Source: Corynebacterium rhinophilum | Lineage (GTDB): Bacteria; Actinomycetota; Actinomycetes; Mycobacteriales; Mycobacteriaceae | Length of the DNA stretch: 64,000 nt | Assembly (NCBI RefSeq): GCF_030227225.1 | Contig: NZ_JASPHQ010000015.1 | Span: forward strand, 1-64,000 | Direction: 5' to 3' | Shown: piece by piece, positions 1 through 8,408 of the stretch | Layout: every line of letters starts with the position of its first letter | Numbering within the stretch: position 1 is the stretch's first letter | Made by a program: the position numbers and the translations under genes | The notes under the pieces: generated by a model | What the model was told of the DNA's origin: nothing | Database searches by the model: none | Seen by the model: the letters and a program-made list of their open reading frames with translations, nothing else

Positions 1-140
1 AGTTTGACCCACCTGCCTAAAATTGTGGCTGATACGCTAATTTCCTTAGCCACATGAGCGATTGGGCGCCCAGACTCGATGACCAGTCTGGCGGCCTCCT
101 GCCGGTACTCCGGGGTGTACTTCTTCCTTGACGAACTCAC
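1..140 (-). mobile_element. IS3-family transposase OrfA, N-terminal part (cut by window edge)
   Basis: Read leftward from GTG at 138-140, the frame encodes a protein beginning VSSSRKKYTPEYRQEAARLV and continuing through IESGRPIAHVAKEISVS. This is the helix-turn-helix start of an IS3/IS911-type OrfA, which binds the element's ends. An AGGAG lies about 11 bases upstream of the GTG. The TGTCCACTA-like sequence near 185-193 looks like the terminal inverted repeat. The rest of the element lies outside the window, so whether it is intact cannot be judged. Confidence 0.75.
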
Positions 141-220
141 AATGAACATCCTCTCCTACGGACACAAGATCCGTACTAATAGGGTGTCCACTAAACGAGG
201 GTAACCTCAAAGGAAAACAA

Positions 221-379
221 ATGATTGCAGACCTCGTAACCATCGCGCAAGAAGCAGCACACGCAGCCATCTCCAACGGCTGGGACACCCTCGAGCAGGC
301 AAGCCTTTTCTTCCGCAAGCTGCCATACCTCATCCCAGACGCACTCAACGAGTTCAACCGCAACATCCTCGGCTTCTAA
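221..379 (+). CDS. Small 52-residue protein of unknown function
   Basis: ATG at 221 follows AAAGGA by six bases and opens a 52-codon frame, starting MIADLVTIAQEAAHAAISNG and ending FNRNILGF, that runs straight into a strong terminator (395-419). There is no signal peptide and no long hydrophobic stretch. The composition suggests one or two amphipathic helices. The size, missing signal sequence and amphipathic character resemble corynebacterial small porins of the PorA/PorH kind, but I cannot match it to a named family, so that is only a suggestion. It sits between fragments of IS3 elements yet has its own ribosome site and terminator, so it looks like a real gene and not IS debris. Confidence 0.6.
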   Translation: MIADLVTIAQEAAHAAISNGWDTLEQASLFFRKLPYLIPDALNEFNRNILGF

Positions 380-394
380 AACACAAGCCAAAAC

Positions 395-419
395 ACCCCC
401 GAGAACACACCTCGGGGGT
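395..419 (+). terminator. Rho-independent terminator after the 52-residue ORF
   Basis: A perfect 9-bp stem, ACCCCCGAG with CTCGGGGGT, encloses a 7-base loop and is followed by TTTACT. It starts 15 bases after the stop codon at 379. Confidence 0.85.
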
Positions 420-565
420 TTACTCATACCCCCCCCAGGGGCAACCCCCGCCCCACAACTCTCCAACCCACGGGCGACCAAGGCGTTTAGGGTGTGTACG
501 GGTCTGGCCGGTGGGTGAAGTGTCCCAGGTTTTGTTCCGTTTGAGTAGATGGGAAAATCTGGAAC

Positions 566-1121
566 ATGCCGAGAAATTTTGACCAGGATGCGAAGGACCG
601 TGTGATCCGTCTTGTGGAAGACCGCATCGTGGCGGAAAATATGTCGATGCACCCCGCGTGCCAGGCAGTAGCCCCAAAACTGGGGGTTTCATGGCACACA
701 GCTCGTCAATGGACTTAAAGCCTGCCCGCCGTGCAGGAAACACCCCAGAACCTGTACCTGAAGATTTGGCCGCCGAAAACGCGAGGCTACGCCGTGAAAA
801 TCACCAGCTACGCGACACCAATGAACTCCTGAAGGCCGCGTCAGCTTTTTCGCCTCACGACCAGGCCCCAAGCCTCGGTTATGATCCGGTTCATCGATAA
901 ATACCGGAATCGTTTCTCTGTCGAGTTCATCTGCACTGGCGTTAAAAGAATAACCGGGCTGGCGGGTTTATCACCTCGCGTGGGTATCGCCAATCCAAGG
1001 CCCGTGGATTAAGTGCTCGTCGCCTTCGCGATGCTGTTCTAGTTGAACACATTGGTGCTGTTCATCGAGACAATTACGGCGTCTACGGCGTGCGGACAAT
1101 GTGGCATGCTCTTGACGAACC
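566..1121 (+). pseudogene. Decayed IS3-family element (orfA plus start of orfB)
   Basis: ATG 566 opens an OrfA (starting MPRNFDQDAKDRVIRLVEDR) that stops early at 716-718. The sequence continues in another frame with RRAGNTPEPVPEDLAAENAR and a second shift near 845. An OrfB start (MIRFIDKYRNRFSVEFIC) follows near 881 and is itself frameshifted before the ARGLSARRLRD stretch. It stops abruptly at about 1121, where the inverted repeat of the next IS3 element begins. At least three frame breaks and a truncation make it non-functional. Confidence 0.8.
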
Positions 1122-1188
1122 TGACCCCCATTTGGTGGACACCTGATATCCAGCCCAGTCGAGCTGGCAAGATTGGTAATCTACCACC

Positions 1189-1404
1189 ATGTCCAGGTAC
1201 TCCGAACAGTTCAAACGCGATGCCGTGGCCCTCTATGAGAACAATGAGGACCTCTCGCTGAACAAAGCATCAGCAGAGCTCGGTATCAATCGAGCCTCGC
1301 TGCATTCTTGGGTCAAAAAGTACGGCACCGGCAAACGTGCCCGCATAAAAGCAGTGCATGATAAAGCCCAAGCGGCGAATGATTCCGAACGGATCCGACA
1401 GTGA
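1189..1404 (+). CDS. IS3-family transposase OrfA
   Basis: A 71-residue frame from ATG 1189, beginning MSRYSEQFKRDAVALYENNE. It contains the helix-turn-helix LNKASAELGINRASLHSWVK that recognises the IS ends. In IS3 elements OrfA is normally joined to OrfB by programmed -1 frameshifting. Here it ends at 1404, about 80 bases before the OrfB start, and the short stretch in between (ENAKLREERDILRKAAKYF in another frame) is the usual leucine-zipper junction. Expression without a working OrfB would not give transposition. Confidence 0.7.
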   Translation: MSRYSEQFKRDAVALYENNEDLSLNKASAELGINRASLHSWVKKYGTGKRARIKAVHDKAQAANDSERIRQ

Positions 1405-1485
1405 GACAAAAGAAAACGCGAAGCTGCGCGAAGAACGCGATATTCTGCGTAAGGCTGCGAAATATTTTGCCGAAGAGACTCACCG

Positions 1486-2384
1486 GTGATCCGCTTCCAG
1501 TTTGTCGATGACCACCGAACCGAGTACTCGGTCAAGCGGATGTGCGATGTGTTAAAGCTCAATCGTTCCTCGTTTTACAAGTGGGTGAGCACCCGTAAAA
1601 AAGCGCAGGTTAAAGATGTATTCCGATGGTCTTATTGGTGCAAGAATCACAACCATCTTCGATGATGAGCATGGTCTTTACGGCGCTAAACGCATCGCTG
1701 CGAGCCTTAAAGCCGATACGAGCTTTGGCCCGACGAATCACAAGAAAGTCGCACGAATTATGAAAGCCATGGGGCTTAGAGACTTTACCACACGTCGTCG
1801 ATGCATCACCACCCGGGGTAAGCCTGGCCACCGAGTCATGCCGGATTTACTAGGCCGTAAATTCACCGCCAACGAGCCGAACCGTGTGTATGTCGGCGAC
1901 ATTACATACCTGCCGTGTAAGGGCGGCAAGAACATGTATTTGGCCACAGTCATTGACACTTCATTCACGGAAACTTGCAGGTTATGCACTCGCAGACCAC
2001 ATGCGGGTCTCACTGGTTATCGATGCTCTAGCCCACGCACATGGTGTGCGCGGCAGTCTTGACGGGGCTATTTTCCATTCTGATCACGGCAGTGTGTACA
2101 CCTCACAAACCTTTAGGAACTACTGCTCGTCGTTAGGTGTCCACCAGTCCATGGGAGCGGTGGGAACTAGTGCCGATAATGCCCTGGCAGAGTCATTTAA
2201 CGCCACCTTAAAACGTGAAGTGCTACGTGATCGGAAAGTCTTTGACAACCCAATTACCTGTCGCCAAGAGGTCTTCCGGTGGTGCATGCGCTACAACACG
2301 CGCCGGCGGCACTGCGGGTGCAATCTTGTAGCGCCTGATGTCTTTGAAGCCGAGACTTCAGCTACACTGACCAAAGCAGCATAG
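1486..2384 (+). pseudogene. IS3-family transposase OrfB, frameshifted
   Basis: GTG 1486 starts the DDE integrase half (VIRFQFVDDHRTEYSVKRMC). The frame is lost near 1610, resumes as MYSDGLIGARITTIFDDEHG, then is lost again near 1980 and resumes as DHMRVSLVIDALAHAHGVRG. The catalytic residues are still visible across the frames: Asp in YVGDITYLP, Asp in FHSDHGSVYTS and Glu in NALAESFNATLK. Two frame breaks make it a pseudogene. Confidence 0.8.
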
Positions 2385-2418
2385 CTAACCCCCGATGTGT
2401 CCACTTTCCGGGGTCGGG

Positions 2419-2763
2419 CCCAACGCGCTCGTCGAGACTATCCAACAGCTACCAGCACACCTGCGTGGTTCGCTGACGTGGGATCAAGGAAGTGAAATGG
2501 CCGACCATAAATCATTTACCATTGCCACCGAATATCCGGTGTACTTCTGCGATCCAGGATCACCCTGGCAGCAAGGAAGTAACGAAAACACCAACGCACT
2601 TCTGCGCCAGTATTTCCCCAAAGGCACTGACCTATCCGTCCACACCAAAGAAGACCTCGAGTTCGTTGCCCTACAACTCAACGACAGACCACGCGCAACC
2701 CTAGGCTTCGCCAAACCAGCCGAAAAAATGGCCGAACTGCTAAGCTATGCCACCGAAATCTAA
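2419..2763 (+). pseudogene. IS30-family transposase, C-terminal fragment
   Basis: The open frame carries the IS30 signature end: LTWDQGSEMADHKSF with the second catalytic Asp, then PWQQGSNENTNALLRQYFPK with the catalytic Glu, and the tail NDRPRATLGFAKPAE. Only the last roughly 115 residues of a protein of more than 300 are present. The left boundary coincides with the right end of the IS3 element, so the N-terminal part was replaced or deleted. Confidence 0.85.
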
Positions 2764-2861
2764 AATCGTGTTTCCACGACCACTAGAATCCGCCTTGCTT
2801 TGGCAACGCTCGACGGTAAACGAAATCATCTCGCTTGCTACCAGTTGGTCCGCCAATAAAA

Positions 2862-2896
2862 AACCGTCCGGTGCGCTACGTGCACATCGGACGGTT
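2862..2896 (-). terminator. Rho-independent terminator for the leftward lipoprotein gene
   Basis: The 9-bp arms AACCGTCCG (2862-2870) and CGGACGGTT (2888-2896) pair perfectly. Read on the minus strand the hairpin is followed by TTTTTT. It lies about 80 bases past the stop of the lipoprotein gene 2974-3447. A second hairpin, CTGTATAG/CTATACAG at 2933-2957, lies between them. Confidence 0.75.
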
Positions 2897-2973
2897 CCGC
2901 TGGGTCCCAAAAAGAACCAATTATTGAGTGCTCTGTATAGTCACAAAGCCTATACAGAAGCGGGATGACCTAT

Positions 2974-3447
2974 TTAGCGGTCGACGTCAAGGACTAGGCC
3001 GTTCTTGTCGATGTCGACGTCAACGCCACCAACTTCGACCTCCCAGTAGCCGTCGTTGTCCCACTTGACCTTGCCTTCGCCATTGTGGGCACGCTGCAGA
3101 ACCTGGGTCACTTCATCCTTAGTCAGGCGCTCTTCGGTCAGGTCACGCTCTGCCTCACCGGAGTAACCGGTGATTTCGGTTGGCAGGTCGTTGGTAGCTG
3201 TGTTGCCACCAGCCTGGCCACCCTGACCAGCGTTGCCGCCGTTCGCGTTAGCGTCAGCACCAGAGGTGACGGTGACGGTTTCTTTGCCACCATTCTGGTT
3301 GCTCTGGTTGCCCTGATCAGTCGATGCAACGGTCTCGGTGACGGTCGCTGGGGCGGAGCTGCCGTTATCGCTGCAGGCTACGAGAGTCAGGCCCAGAGCG
3401 GCGGTTGCAGCTGCGATGGAAACGCGGCGGTAATTCTTCATTTTCAT
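2974..3447 (-). CDS. Putative secreted lipoprotein with PepSY-like C-terminus
   Basis: A 157-residue lipoprotein. ATG at 3447 is chosen because AAGGG lies about nine bases upstream; an upstream in-frame start exists but lacks this. Residues 1-25 form a lipoprotein signal (MKMKNYRRVSIAAATAALG, then LTLVACS), with lipidation expected at the Cys. A long low-complexity linker rich in Thr, Gly, Asn and Gln follows. The last 60 residues (LTKDEVTQVLQRAH, WEVEVGGVDVDIDKNGLVLD) have the shape of a PepSY or peptidase-propeptide-like domain, so it probably sits on the outer face of the membrane. Substrate and role are unknown. It has its own promoter (3544-3571) and terminator (2862-2896), so it is monocistronic. 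Confidence 0.75.
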   Translation of the reverse strand: MKMKNYRRVSIAAATAALGLTLVACSDNGSSAPATVTETVASTDQGNQSNQNGGKETVTVTSGADANANGGNAGQGGQAGGNTATNDLPTEITGYSGEAERDLTEERLTKDEVTQVLQRAHNGEGKVKWDNDGYWEVEVGGVDVDIDKNGLVLDVDR

Positions 3448-3799
3448 GTCTTCAACCCTTCTTGTGAGTCTTGTGAGTTTTCCCAACGTTTGCTGGGGAG
3501 GCGGTGTCTAGCCTCTGAGAACTCCAGCTCGACACGATTAGTGAGTATACCTATAGGGACATATCAATCAACTATCGCAATCCTGAAATGTGAGGCATAT
3601 ATCACAGTAGCACACAGCGTGACCGTGGTTATGCTTGCCTTAAAACACTTAGCCGCCCCTTCAGGACCGGCAATCTCCACCAAATGGGCCGTGAGCGTGA
3701 CAAGTGGCTTTGTGAGAGGTCGCGATTATAGATATTTGTCAAAACCGTCGGAGCAGACCACGGCCATTTGGTTGATGGCCTATTTCCAGCCCTGCCCTT
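3448..3799. other. Intergenic region between two leftward lipoprotein genes
   Basis: 352 bases without a credible ORF. It holds the promoter of the 2974-3447 gene (3544-3571) and a moderately AT-rich stretch around 3580-3650. Nothing else is recognised in 3650-3799. Confidence 0.5.
3544..3571 (-). promoter_or_regulatory. Sigma-A-type promoter of the lipoprotein gene
   Basis: On the minus strand a -35 TTGATT (3566-3571) and a -10 TATACT (3544-3549) are separated by 16 bases, about 95 bases upstream of the ATG at 3447. Confidence 0.6.
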
Positions 3800-4801
3800 T
3801 TATTTCTTGGCGTAGCGCATACCTTCTATGACGTCATCATTGTCAAAGATGACGGGTTGGCCGTACTCCAGATCAGGACCGTCATCGTATTTATGCATCA
3901 GGTAATCATTAAGCTGCTGCATATCCTTCACCGTCACCGCTTGATATGGCATATCGAAGGCAAGCTTCTCCAAGAATAGGTAGCCATCCTCATATGGCAC
4001 GGCAACGCCGGTATGCCCGATGAAAAGTGTGGCCGGTTCCGTCAAAGTATCGTGCGAGAATACCGAGACCACTCGGGCGTCCGTATCCGCGAACTCGATG
4101 CCACGGTCCTTAAAATAAGCCTTGATATCGGCGATGTGCTGTCCTGGATCTTGTTCCATGGTGGTTTCCACATTCCCATAGAAAGCCTCGAACTTGGCGC
4201 GCTCGGCTTCATCAAAGATTTGATCCGGCGCATTATCTAGGGACTGTTGATCTAAGAACAGCAAGGAGTCATTGGGGTTGTCCTGGTCGTCAACGGAAAA
4301 GAGCGAATCCGCCAAGGTGAAGGTATTGATGCGACAATTGGTACCCACATAGTCCGCATGATGGTCATTCCAGGCCTTTGAAATGGCCTCCACGTCGTAT
4401 TCTGGGTCTTGCGTCCCGTAATCCACGAAGCCTTCGGCCACCATGCTCTCCGTCGGTACGGCAGTGTTGTATTCGTCTACCAATTCAAAAAAGCCGTCGA
4501 TGCTTTCTTGTGGCACTCCGGCATCGGCAAGCGCGGTGCGGGCTACTTCTTGCGATTGATTATCAACGAGATTGCTCATCGTCATCCCAGCCAGAAGCTG
4601 CGACGCATCACCATCTGCGGTCGGAATTTCCGTGCGCTGAGCGCTCGCCGCCTTTGACTGCGCGGCAGCACTGGAGGACGACGCAGATTCAGAACCACTC
4701 GGAGCCTGATTCGTGTCACCACTATCGGGATTCGAGCAGGCTGCTAACAATAAACACGCTGTCACGGCGGGGACAGTCAGGTAGGAAAAGCGCATCATCA
4801 C
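3800..4801 (-). CDS. Putative lipoprotein of unknown function
   Basis: 333 residues with a clear lipoprotein signal: basic start, hydrophobic core VPAVTACLLLAACS with the lipobox LAAC, then a Ser/Ala/Gln-rich linker to about residue 55. The remainder is a soluble, acidic, predicted extracellular domain (for example ISKAWNDHHADYVGTNCRIN and ARVVSVFSHDTLTEPATLFI). I do not recognise the family. The start is uncertain: GTG 4801, ATG 4798 and ATG 4795 are adjacent and none has a good ribosome site. Two cysteines lie outside the lipobox region only sparsely, so a disulfide-rich fold is not indicated. Confidence 0.65.
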   Translation of the reverse strand: MMMRFSYLTVPAVTACLLLAACSNPDSGDTNQAPSGSESASSSSAAAQSKAASAQRTEIPTADGDASQLLAGMTMSNLVDNQSQEVARTALADAGVPQESIDGFFELVDEYNTAVPTESMVAEGFVDYGTQDPEYDVEAISKAWNDHHADYVGTNCRINTFTLADSLFSVDDQDNPNDSLLFLDQQSLDNAPDQIFDEAERAKFEAFYGNVETTMEQDPGQHIADIKAYFKDRGIEFADTDARVVSVFSHDTLTEPATLFIGHTGVAVPYEDGYLFLEKLAFDMPYQAVTVKDMQQLNDYLMHKYDDGPDLEYGQPVIFDNDDVIEGMRYAKK

Positions 4802-4947
4802 ATGCTAGCGAAAAGGGACCGTACACGATAGCCCCTTGAAAAAGGCAGGCTTGATTTTCAACACGCCTCGCGGCACATCGTGTTGGTCCTTCATTGAGAA
4901 AACACCTCTATCCTAAGCTTTTTATACCCTACAAAGACATAAGCCTC

Positions 4948-5856
4948 CTAGCAGGAGACATCCTCATCAAACATCTTCTGATCCACCTTGATGGCAACGG
5001 CGGCTCCAGCTCCCATGGCTTGAGGCATCTGGTCTGGAGAGCTGATGACATTTCCGGCGGCCCAAATGCCCTCGCATGAAGTCATCCCAGAGTCCGCTTT
5101 AACCCAACCGTTTTCTACAGCGCATCCAGCTTTCCTGAGAATCGAATCATTGGGAACAAATTCAGGCCCAGTAAAGCAAGCTTTGTATTCTCTCTTTTCC
5201 TGCCCTACGTCAAGAAATACGCCACCATCAAATCGTTCAGATTCTGTAATCCCTTGCACTAAATTAAGTTCGATCGTGATTCCTAGCGATTCCATACGCC
5301 GCTGTTCCTCTTGCGGAAGCTCCAATCCATTTGGATAGAAAGTCACTCGATCCGTCCACTTAGTGAGCAACTTTGCTATGCGGAAAGTAAAGGGAGGGTT
5401 CTTTCCACCAATGACGGCTAGTTTCTTATTTTTGACCTCATAGCCATGACAGTAAGGGCAGTGAAAAACTCGTGAGCCCCACAGCCGCTCTAGTCCGGGA
5501 ACATCTGGCAATTCGTCAGTGATACCTGTAGCAACGATTACATGACGCGAGTAGATTACCTCACCGCTTTCCAATTCGGCTTTCCACCCAGCTGAGTCAT
5601 CCTCAAAAGGAGAGAGCAACTTTGCCTTTTCAGAGATAATCTCTCCTCCGAACGATTGAAATTCACGGTGGCCACTTTCCAGCAGTTGAATAGGCGAAGC
5701 TGACTCAAAACCTAAAACTCCGTGGGAATTCTCGCTAAACCTATTCCGTGGCTGATGTGAGTCCACTAAGACTACAGACCGGTTCGCGCGAGCCAAAGTA
5801 ATAGCCGCAGAAGTGCCCGCAAAACCGCCACCAATAATTACTACGTCCGCCCTCAT
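4948..5856 (-). CDS. FAD-dependent thioredoxin-reductase-like oxidoreductase
   Basis: 302 residues. ATG 5856 is chosen because GGGAAAGGA lies just upstream; an 11-codon longer frame has no such site. Residues 1-30 form the FAD-binding Rossmann motif (VVIIGGGFAGTSAAI), and HCPYCHGYE near residue 135 is the redox-active CxxC of the thioredoxin reductase family. A second nucleotide-binding motif follows (LAVIGGKNPPF), in which the usual GxGxxA is degraded, so NADPH binding may be weak. The C-terminus keeps the FAD contact (GIWAAGNV). Length fits the low-molecular-weight family of about 300 residues. Many homologues act on small disulfides or use ferredoxin; the partner is unknown. Codon use is clearly AT-richer than its neighbours, suggesting acquisition. 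Confidence 0.8.
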   Translation of the reverse strand: MRADVVIIGGGFAGTSAAITLARANRSVVLVDSHQPRNRFSENSHGVLGFESASPIQLLESGHREFQSFGGEIISEKAKLLSPFEDDSAGWKAELESGEVIYSRHVIVATGITDELPDVPGLERLWGSRVFHCPYCHGYEVKNKKLAVIGGKNPPFTFRIAKLLTKWTDRVTFYPNGLELPQEEQRRMESLGITIELNLVQGITESERFDGGVFLDVGQEKREYKACFTGPEFVPNDSILRKAGCAVENGWVKADSGMTSCEGIWAAGNVISSPDQMPQAMGAGAAVAIKVDQKMFDEDVSC

Positions 5857-6117
5857 AGAAATCCTTTCCCTTTTCAACTGCTTAGTCATTGATAACCGAG
5901 TTTTCCTAATCCCATCTTAAGACAAAGCGAATTAGGGAGCAGAGGCCAAATGGCTGCGGCTGCATTAATCGAGAATCCCACGAGTTAACAGATACGTTGA
6001 GGCAATACGCACCATTCGTACACATAGGCGATTTCTCTTACTCGCTCCCATACTTATGTCCAGACCGGTTGATTTAATAAAAGCCGTTGCTGCTTCACAC
6101 CCTAGCCCGATGCCGGG

Positions 6118-6609
6118 GTGCGTACCGGCAACAATCACTCGTTACTCCTCTTCCGAAAGACCCTAGCGTTGGACAACTCTCCATATCAGACCCCCTATCC
6201 CGCACAACCGGCCCCAGTCCCCACAACAAAGCCGAAAAAGCCGCTTTTTAGGCGGTGGCGGTTCTGGCTATTACTCGTCGGGGCCACCTTCGTGGTGTTC
6301 GTGATCTTTATTTTTGCTGTACTAAAGATAAGCGAAGCCCAAGATACTGAGGCTGCTTTGGATAAATATCGCGAGCAAGTAACCAACCGGGCCAAGTATC
6401 CCGGCGGAGTCAGTTTTCCAGAAGAGATTGATATTCAGTCGCCAGATTCTATAACCGATTCGCCACGGACGTACCACGCCTTTGGCCAAGTTGATTTCCC
6501 CAATGGCTTTGGCACCCCAGTCCGGGAGTTCTATTCCTGCACCATCGTCGTTGATCTGGGTGATGTGCAAGATTCCACTGTCCATGTTGCTAAAGATCCA
6601 CTTCGCTAA
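6118..6609 (+). CDS. Membrane-anchored protein of unknown function
   Basis: 163 residues from GTG 6118. The N-terminal stretch (TPYPAQPAPVP) is proline-rich, then a basic anchor KKPLFRRWRF precedes one transmembrane helix (LLLVGATFVVFVIFIFAVL, about residues 52-72). The outer domain contains an SCTIVVD segment. TTG 6169, just before DNSPYQTPYPAQ, is an alternative start because the first 17 residues look non-native. The next gene starts 87 bases downstream and has a similar proline-rich plus single-helix plan, so the pair may be functionally linked. No family is recognised. Confidence 0.65.
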   Translation: MRTGNNHSLLLFRKTLALDNSPYQTPYPAQPAPVPTTKPKKPLFRRWRFWLLLVGATFVVFVIFIFAVLKISEAQDTEAALDKYREQVTNRAKYPGGVSFPEEIDIQSPDSITDSPRTYHAFGQVDFPNGFGTPVREFYSCTIVVDLGDVQDSTVHVAKDPLR

Positions 6610-6696
6610 TCTCTCTCGACCACAGTCACGACAATGTGGCCAATGTCGGAAAACTTTCTTCCATATCCCTCACCCACATTGAAAGGAACGCTCACC

Positions 6697-7317
6697 ATGA
6701 GTACTCCCTCCCCTTCTCCCTCTCCGTATTCCAATAACTCTCAACCCGCGGGCCAACCACAGGCTGGTCAACCACCAGCTGACGCGCCGCAGAAGAAAAA
6801 GGGCGGGTGCCTCAAATGGGGCGCAATCATCATTGGCGTCCTCATCGTTATCGCCATCATTGCCGGTTTAGGCGGCAGCGATGATGAAAACAGCAGCAGC
6901 ACAGACTCCACGGACCAAACCACCCAGCAAGACGCGGTGGAGGCCACCCCGGAGGAAGAAGCCCAGGAAGCTGATGCAGGCGAAGATTCCCACGCCACGC
7001 AGGATGACCAGAACGTCCCGCGCGAATTCAAAAATGCGTTAAAGAGTGCCAAAGTGTACTCAGATACCATGCACATGTCCAAGCAGGGATTGTACGACCA
7101 GCTCAGCAGCGAGTACGGCGAACAATTCAGCCCGGAAGCCGCCCAGTACGCCATTGATAATTTGGAAGCGGACTATCACGATAATGCTCTTCAAACGGCC
7201 CGCACCTACGAAGAAACGATGAGCATGTCACCCAACGCCATCTATGACCAACTCGTGAGCGAATACGGCGAAAAGTTCACCGCTGAAGAAGCACAGTACG
7301 CAGTGGATAATCTGTAG
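6697..7317 (+). CDS. Membrane-anchored protein with two Ltp (host cell surface-exposed lipoprotein) repeats
   Basis: 206 residues. ATG 6697 is preferred: GAAAGGA lies eight bases upstream. The N-terminus is Pro/Gln-rich, followed by KKKGGCLKWG and one transmembrane helix (AIIIGVLIVIAIIAGL, about residues 45-62), then an acidic linker. The C-terminal 95 residues hold two copies of a roughly 45-residue repeat, one reading ALKSAKVYSDTMHMSKQGLY and the other QTARTYEETMSMSPNAIYDQ, each ending in EYGE-F-EAQYA-DNL. That repeat defines the Ltp family. In Streptococcus phage TP-J34 the family member blocks phage DNA injection. A defence role here is inference; many actinobacterial members have no tested function. 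Confidence 0.8.
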   Translation: MSTPSPSPSPYSNNSQPAGQPQAGQPPADAPQKKKGGCLKWGAIIIGVLIVIAIIAGLGGSDDENSSSTDSTDQTTQQDAVEATPEEEAQEADAGEDSHATQDDQNVPREFKNALKSAKVYSDTMHMSKQGLYDQLSSEYGEQFSPEAAQYAIDNLEADYHDNALQTARTYEETMSMSPNAIYDQLVSEYGEKFTAEEAQYAVDNL

Positions 7318-7366
7318 TCACCCTCACTAGCATTGAGGCACCATTGCACTCGAAAGGATTCCTGCC

Positions 7367-7516
7367 ATGAACGCTCCACACTCCACGTCTTCCCCAGAAC
7401 CTGATGATGACGACTCGCAGGAGTCGTTGCCCCTGACCAAGGATCCATTCCTCAGGTGGAGCGTTCTTGTCCTGATTATCCTTACCATCATCGCCATCGT
7501 CACCAACCTGCCTTAA
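7367..7516 (+). CDS. Small single-helix membrane protein (49 residues)
   Basis: ATG 7367 follows GAAAGGATTCCTGCC, a good ribosome site. The acidic head (SPEPDDDDSQESLPL) leads into a basic junction (FLRW) and a hydrophobic helix (SVLVLIILTIIAIVTNLP) at the extreme C-terminus, a tail-anchored layout. It lies 49 bases after the Ltp-repeat gene and probably shares its transcript. Function unknown. Confidence 0.6.
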   Translation: MNAPHSTSSPEPDDDDSQESLPLTKDPFLRWSVLVLIILTIIAIVTNLP

Positions 7517-7554
7517 AGCTGGCGACGCTGTAGGCCGATGACCCGTCTAAGCCG

Positions 7555-8271
7555 CTAGCGCTTGCGCCGGCCGCGACGAAATCCTTTTACCTCCGCCTTC
7601 TTGGCAATCGCGGCCACCTGTGCCGCGGTGTAGTTCACTGGCGCAACCCCGGCGCGGGGCAAGACCCATCCCCGCCAGTAAGAAATAATGGCCATGCCGC
7701 TGCCGACGATTGGGGAAACCACCATGCCCAAGGCGAATTGGTCATAGGATGCAAAGGTCACCATGACGATGCCGGTCACGATAGACGGCACTGCATAGAG
7801 GGGGCTGCCGCCGAAAATGGACGGGATCTGACCGGAGGCGACATCGCGGACCATTCCCCCGCCGACGGCGGTTAAGACACCTAAAAACACGCACGGGATC
7901 ATAGGCATGCCCGCAGCCAGTGCCTTCACGCAACCGGTGGTAGACCACATACCCAAAATGATGGCATCGCCGTGCTCGCGAAAAATCTCCCACGCTTTTC
8001 CCTTCAGCTCCATGAGAAAGGCGGTCAGCGCCCCGGCGCAGGCAAGGCCCAGGTACCAGGGATCTGAAATGGCGGCGGCGGGGCCGTCATCGATAAGCAT
8101 GTCGCGGATCATGCCGCCAGCCAGGCCGGAAAATAAGGCGAGGAAAATAAATCCGACGATGTCGAATTCGCGGCGGCGGGCAATCGTGCCACCGATGATG
8201 CCGTTCAAGGCCACTCCGATCAGATCGAAGGCCTGGTACATCGTGTTGATGAGGGGATCCACGTCGTGCAT
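7555..8271 (-). CDS. Trimeric intracellular cation channel (TRIC/UPF0126) family protein
   Basis: 238 residues and about seven hydrophobic helices arranged as two repeated halves, each with a glycine-rich bend followed by Arg-Asp: FSGLAGGMIRDMLI in the first half and TAVGGGMVRDVASG in the second. That duplicated G-G-x-x-RD motif is the UPF0126 signature; bacterial members form trimeric cation channels related to TRIC. The length matches the family, apart from a basic tail (FRRGRRKR). It is transcribed away from the MFS gene at 8409. The physiological ion in this organism is not known. Confidence 0.8.
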   Translation of the reverse strand: MHDVDPLINTMYQAFDLIGVALNGIIGGTIARRREFDIVGFIFLALFSGLAGGMIRDMLIDDGPAAAISDPWYLGLACAGALTAFLMELKGKAWEIFREHGDAIILGMWSTTGCVKALAAGMPMIPCVFLGVLTAVGGGMVRDVASGQIPSIFGGSPLYAVPSIVTGIVMVTFASYDQFALGMVVSPIVGSGMAIISYWRGWVLPRAGVAPVNYTAAQVAAIAKKAEVKGFRRGRRKR

Positions 8272-8408
8272 AACAACTACTGAACATAGCCGATCGCAGC
8301 GGTTTCGCCCTTTCTAGGGGTAGGAAGTGAGTAAAGTTGATAGACGGTCTCTTCTGACCGGATTACAGTGTTATCCCGCTTTGTCTCGGTTATCTCGAAA
8401 GTTCTTTC

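Larger units (their letters stand above)
1122..2416 (+). mobile_element. IS3-family insertion sequence, degenerate
   Basis: The ends carry imperfect inverted repeats: the left end TGACCCCCATTTGGTGGACA (1122-1141) is matched in inverse at the right by the stretch ending near 2416 (TGTCCACTTTCCGGGGTCG). Between them lie an intact orfA (1189-1404) and a frameshifted orfB (1486-2384), the standard IS3 layout. About 1.3 kb, typical for the family. It interrupts the older IS3 remnant on its left and abuts an IS30 fragment on its right. Confidence 0.8.

Noticed and set aside
5857..6117. Possible regulatory RNA in the gap before 6118
   Set aside because: No terminator, strong hairpin or conserved element could be seen.
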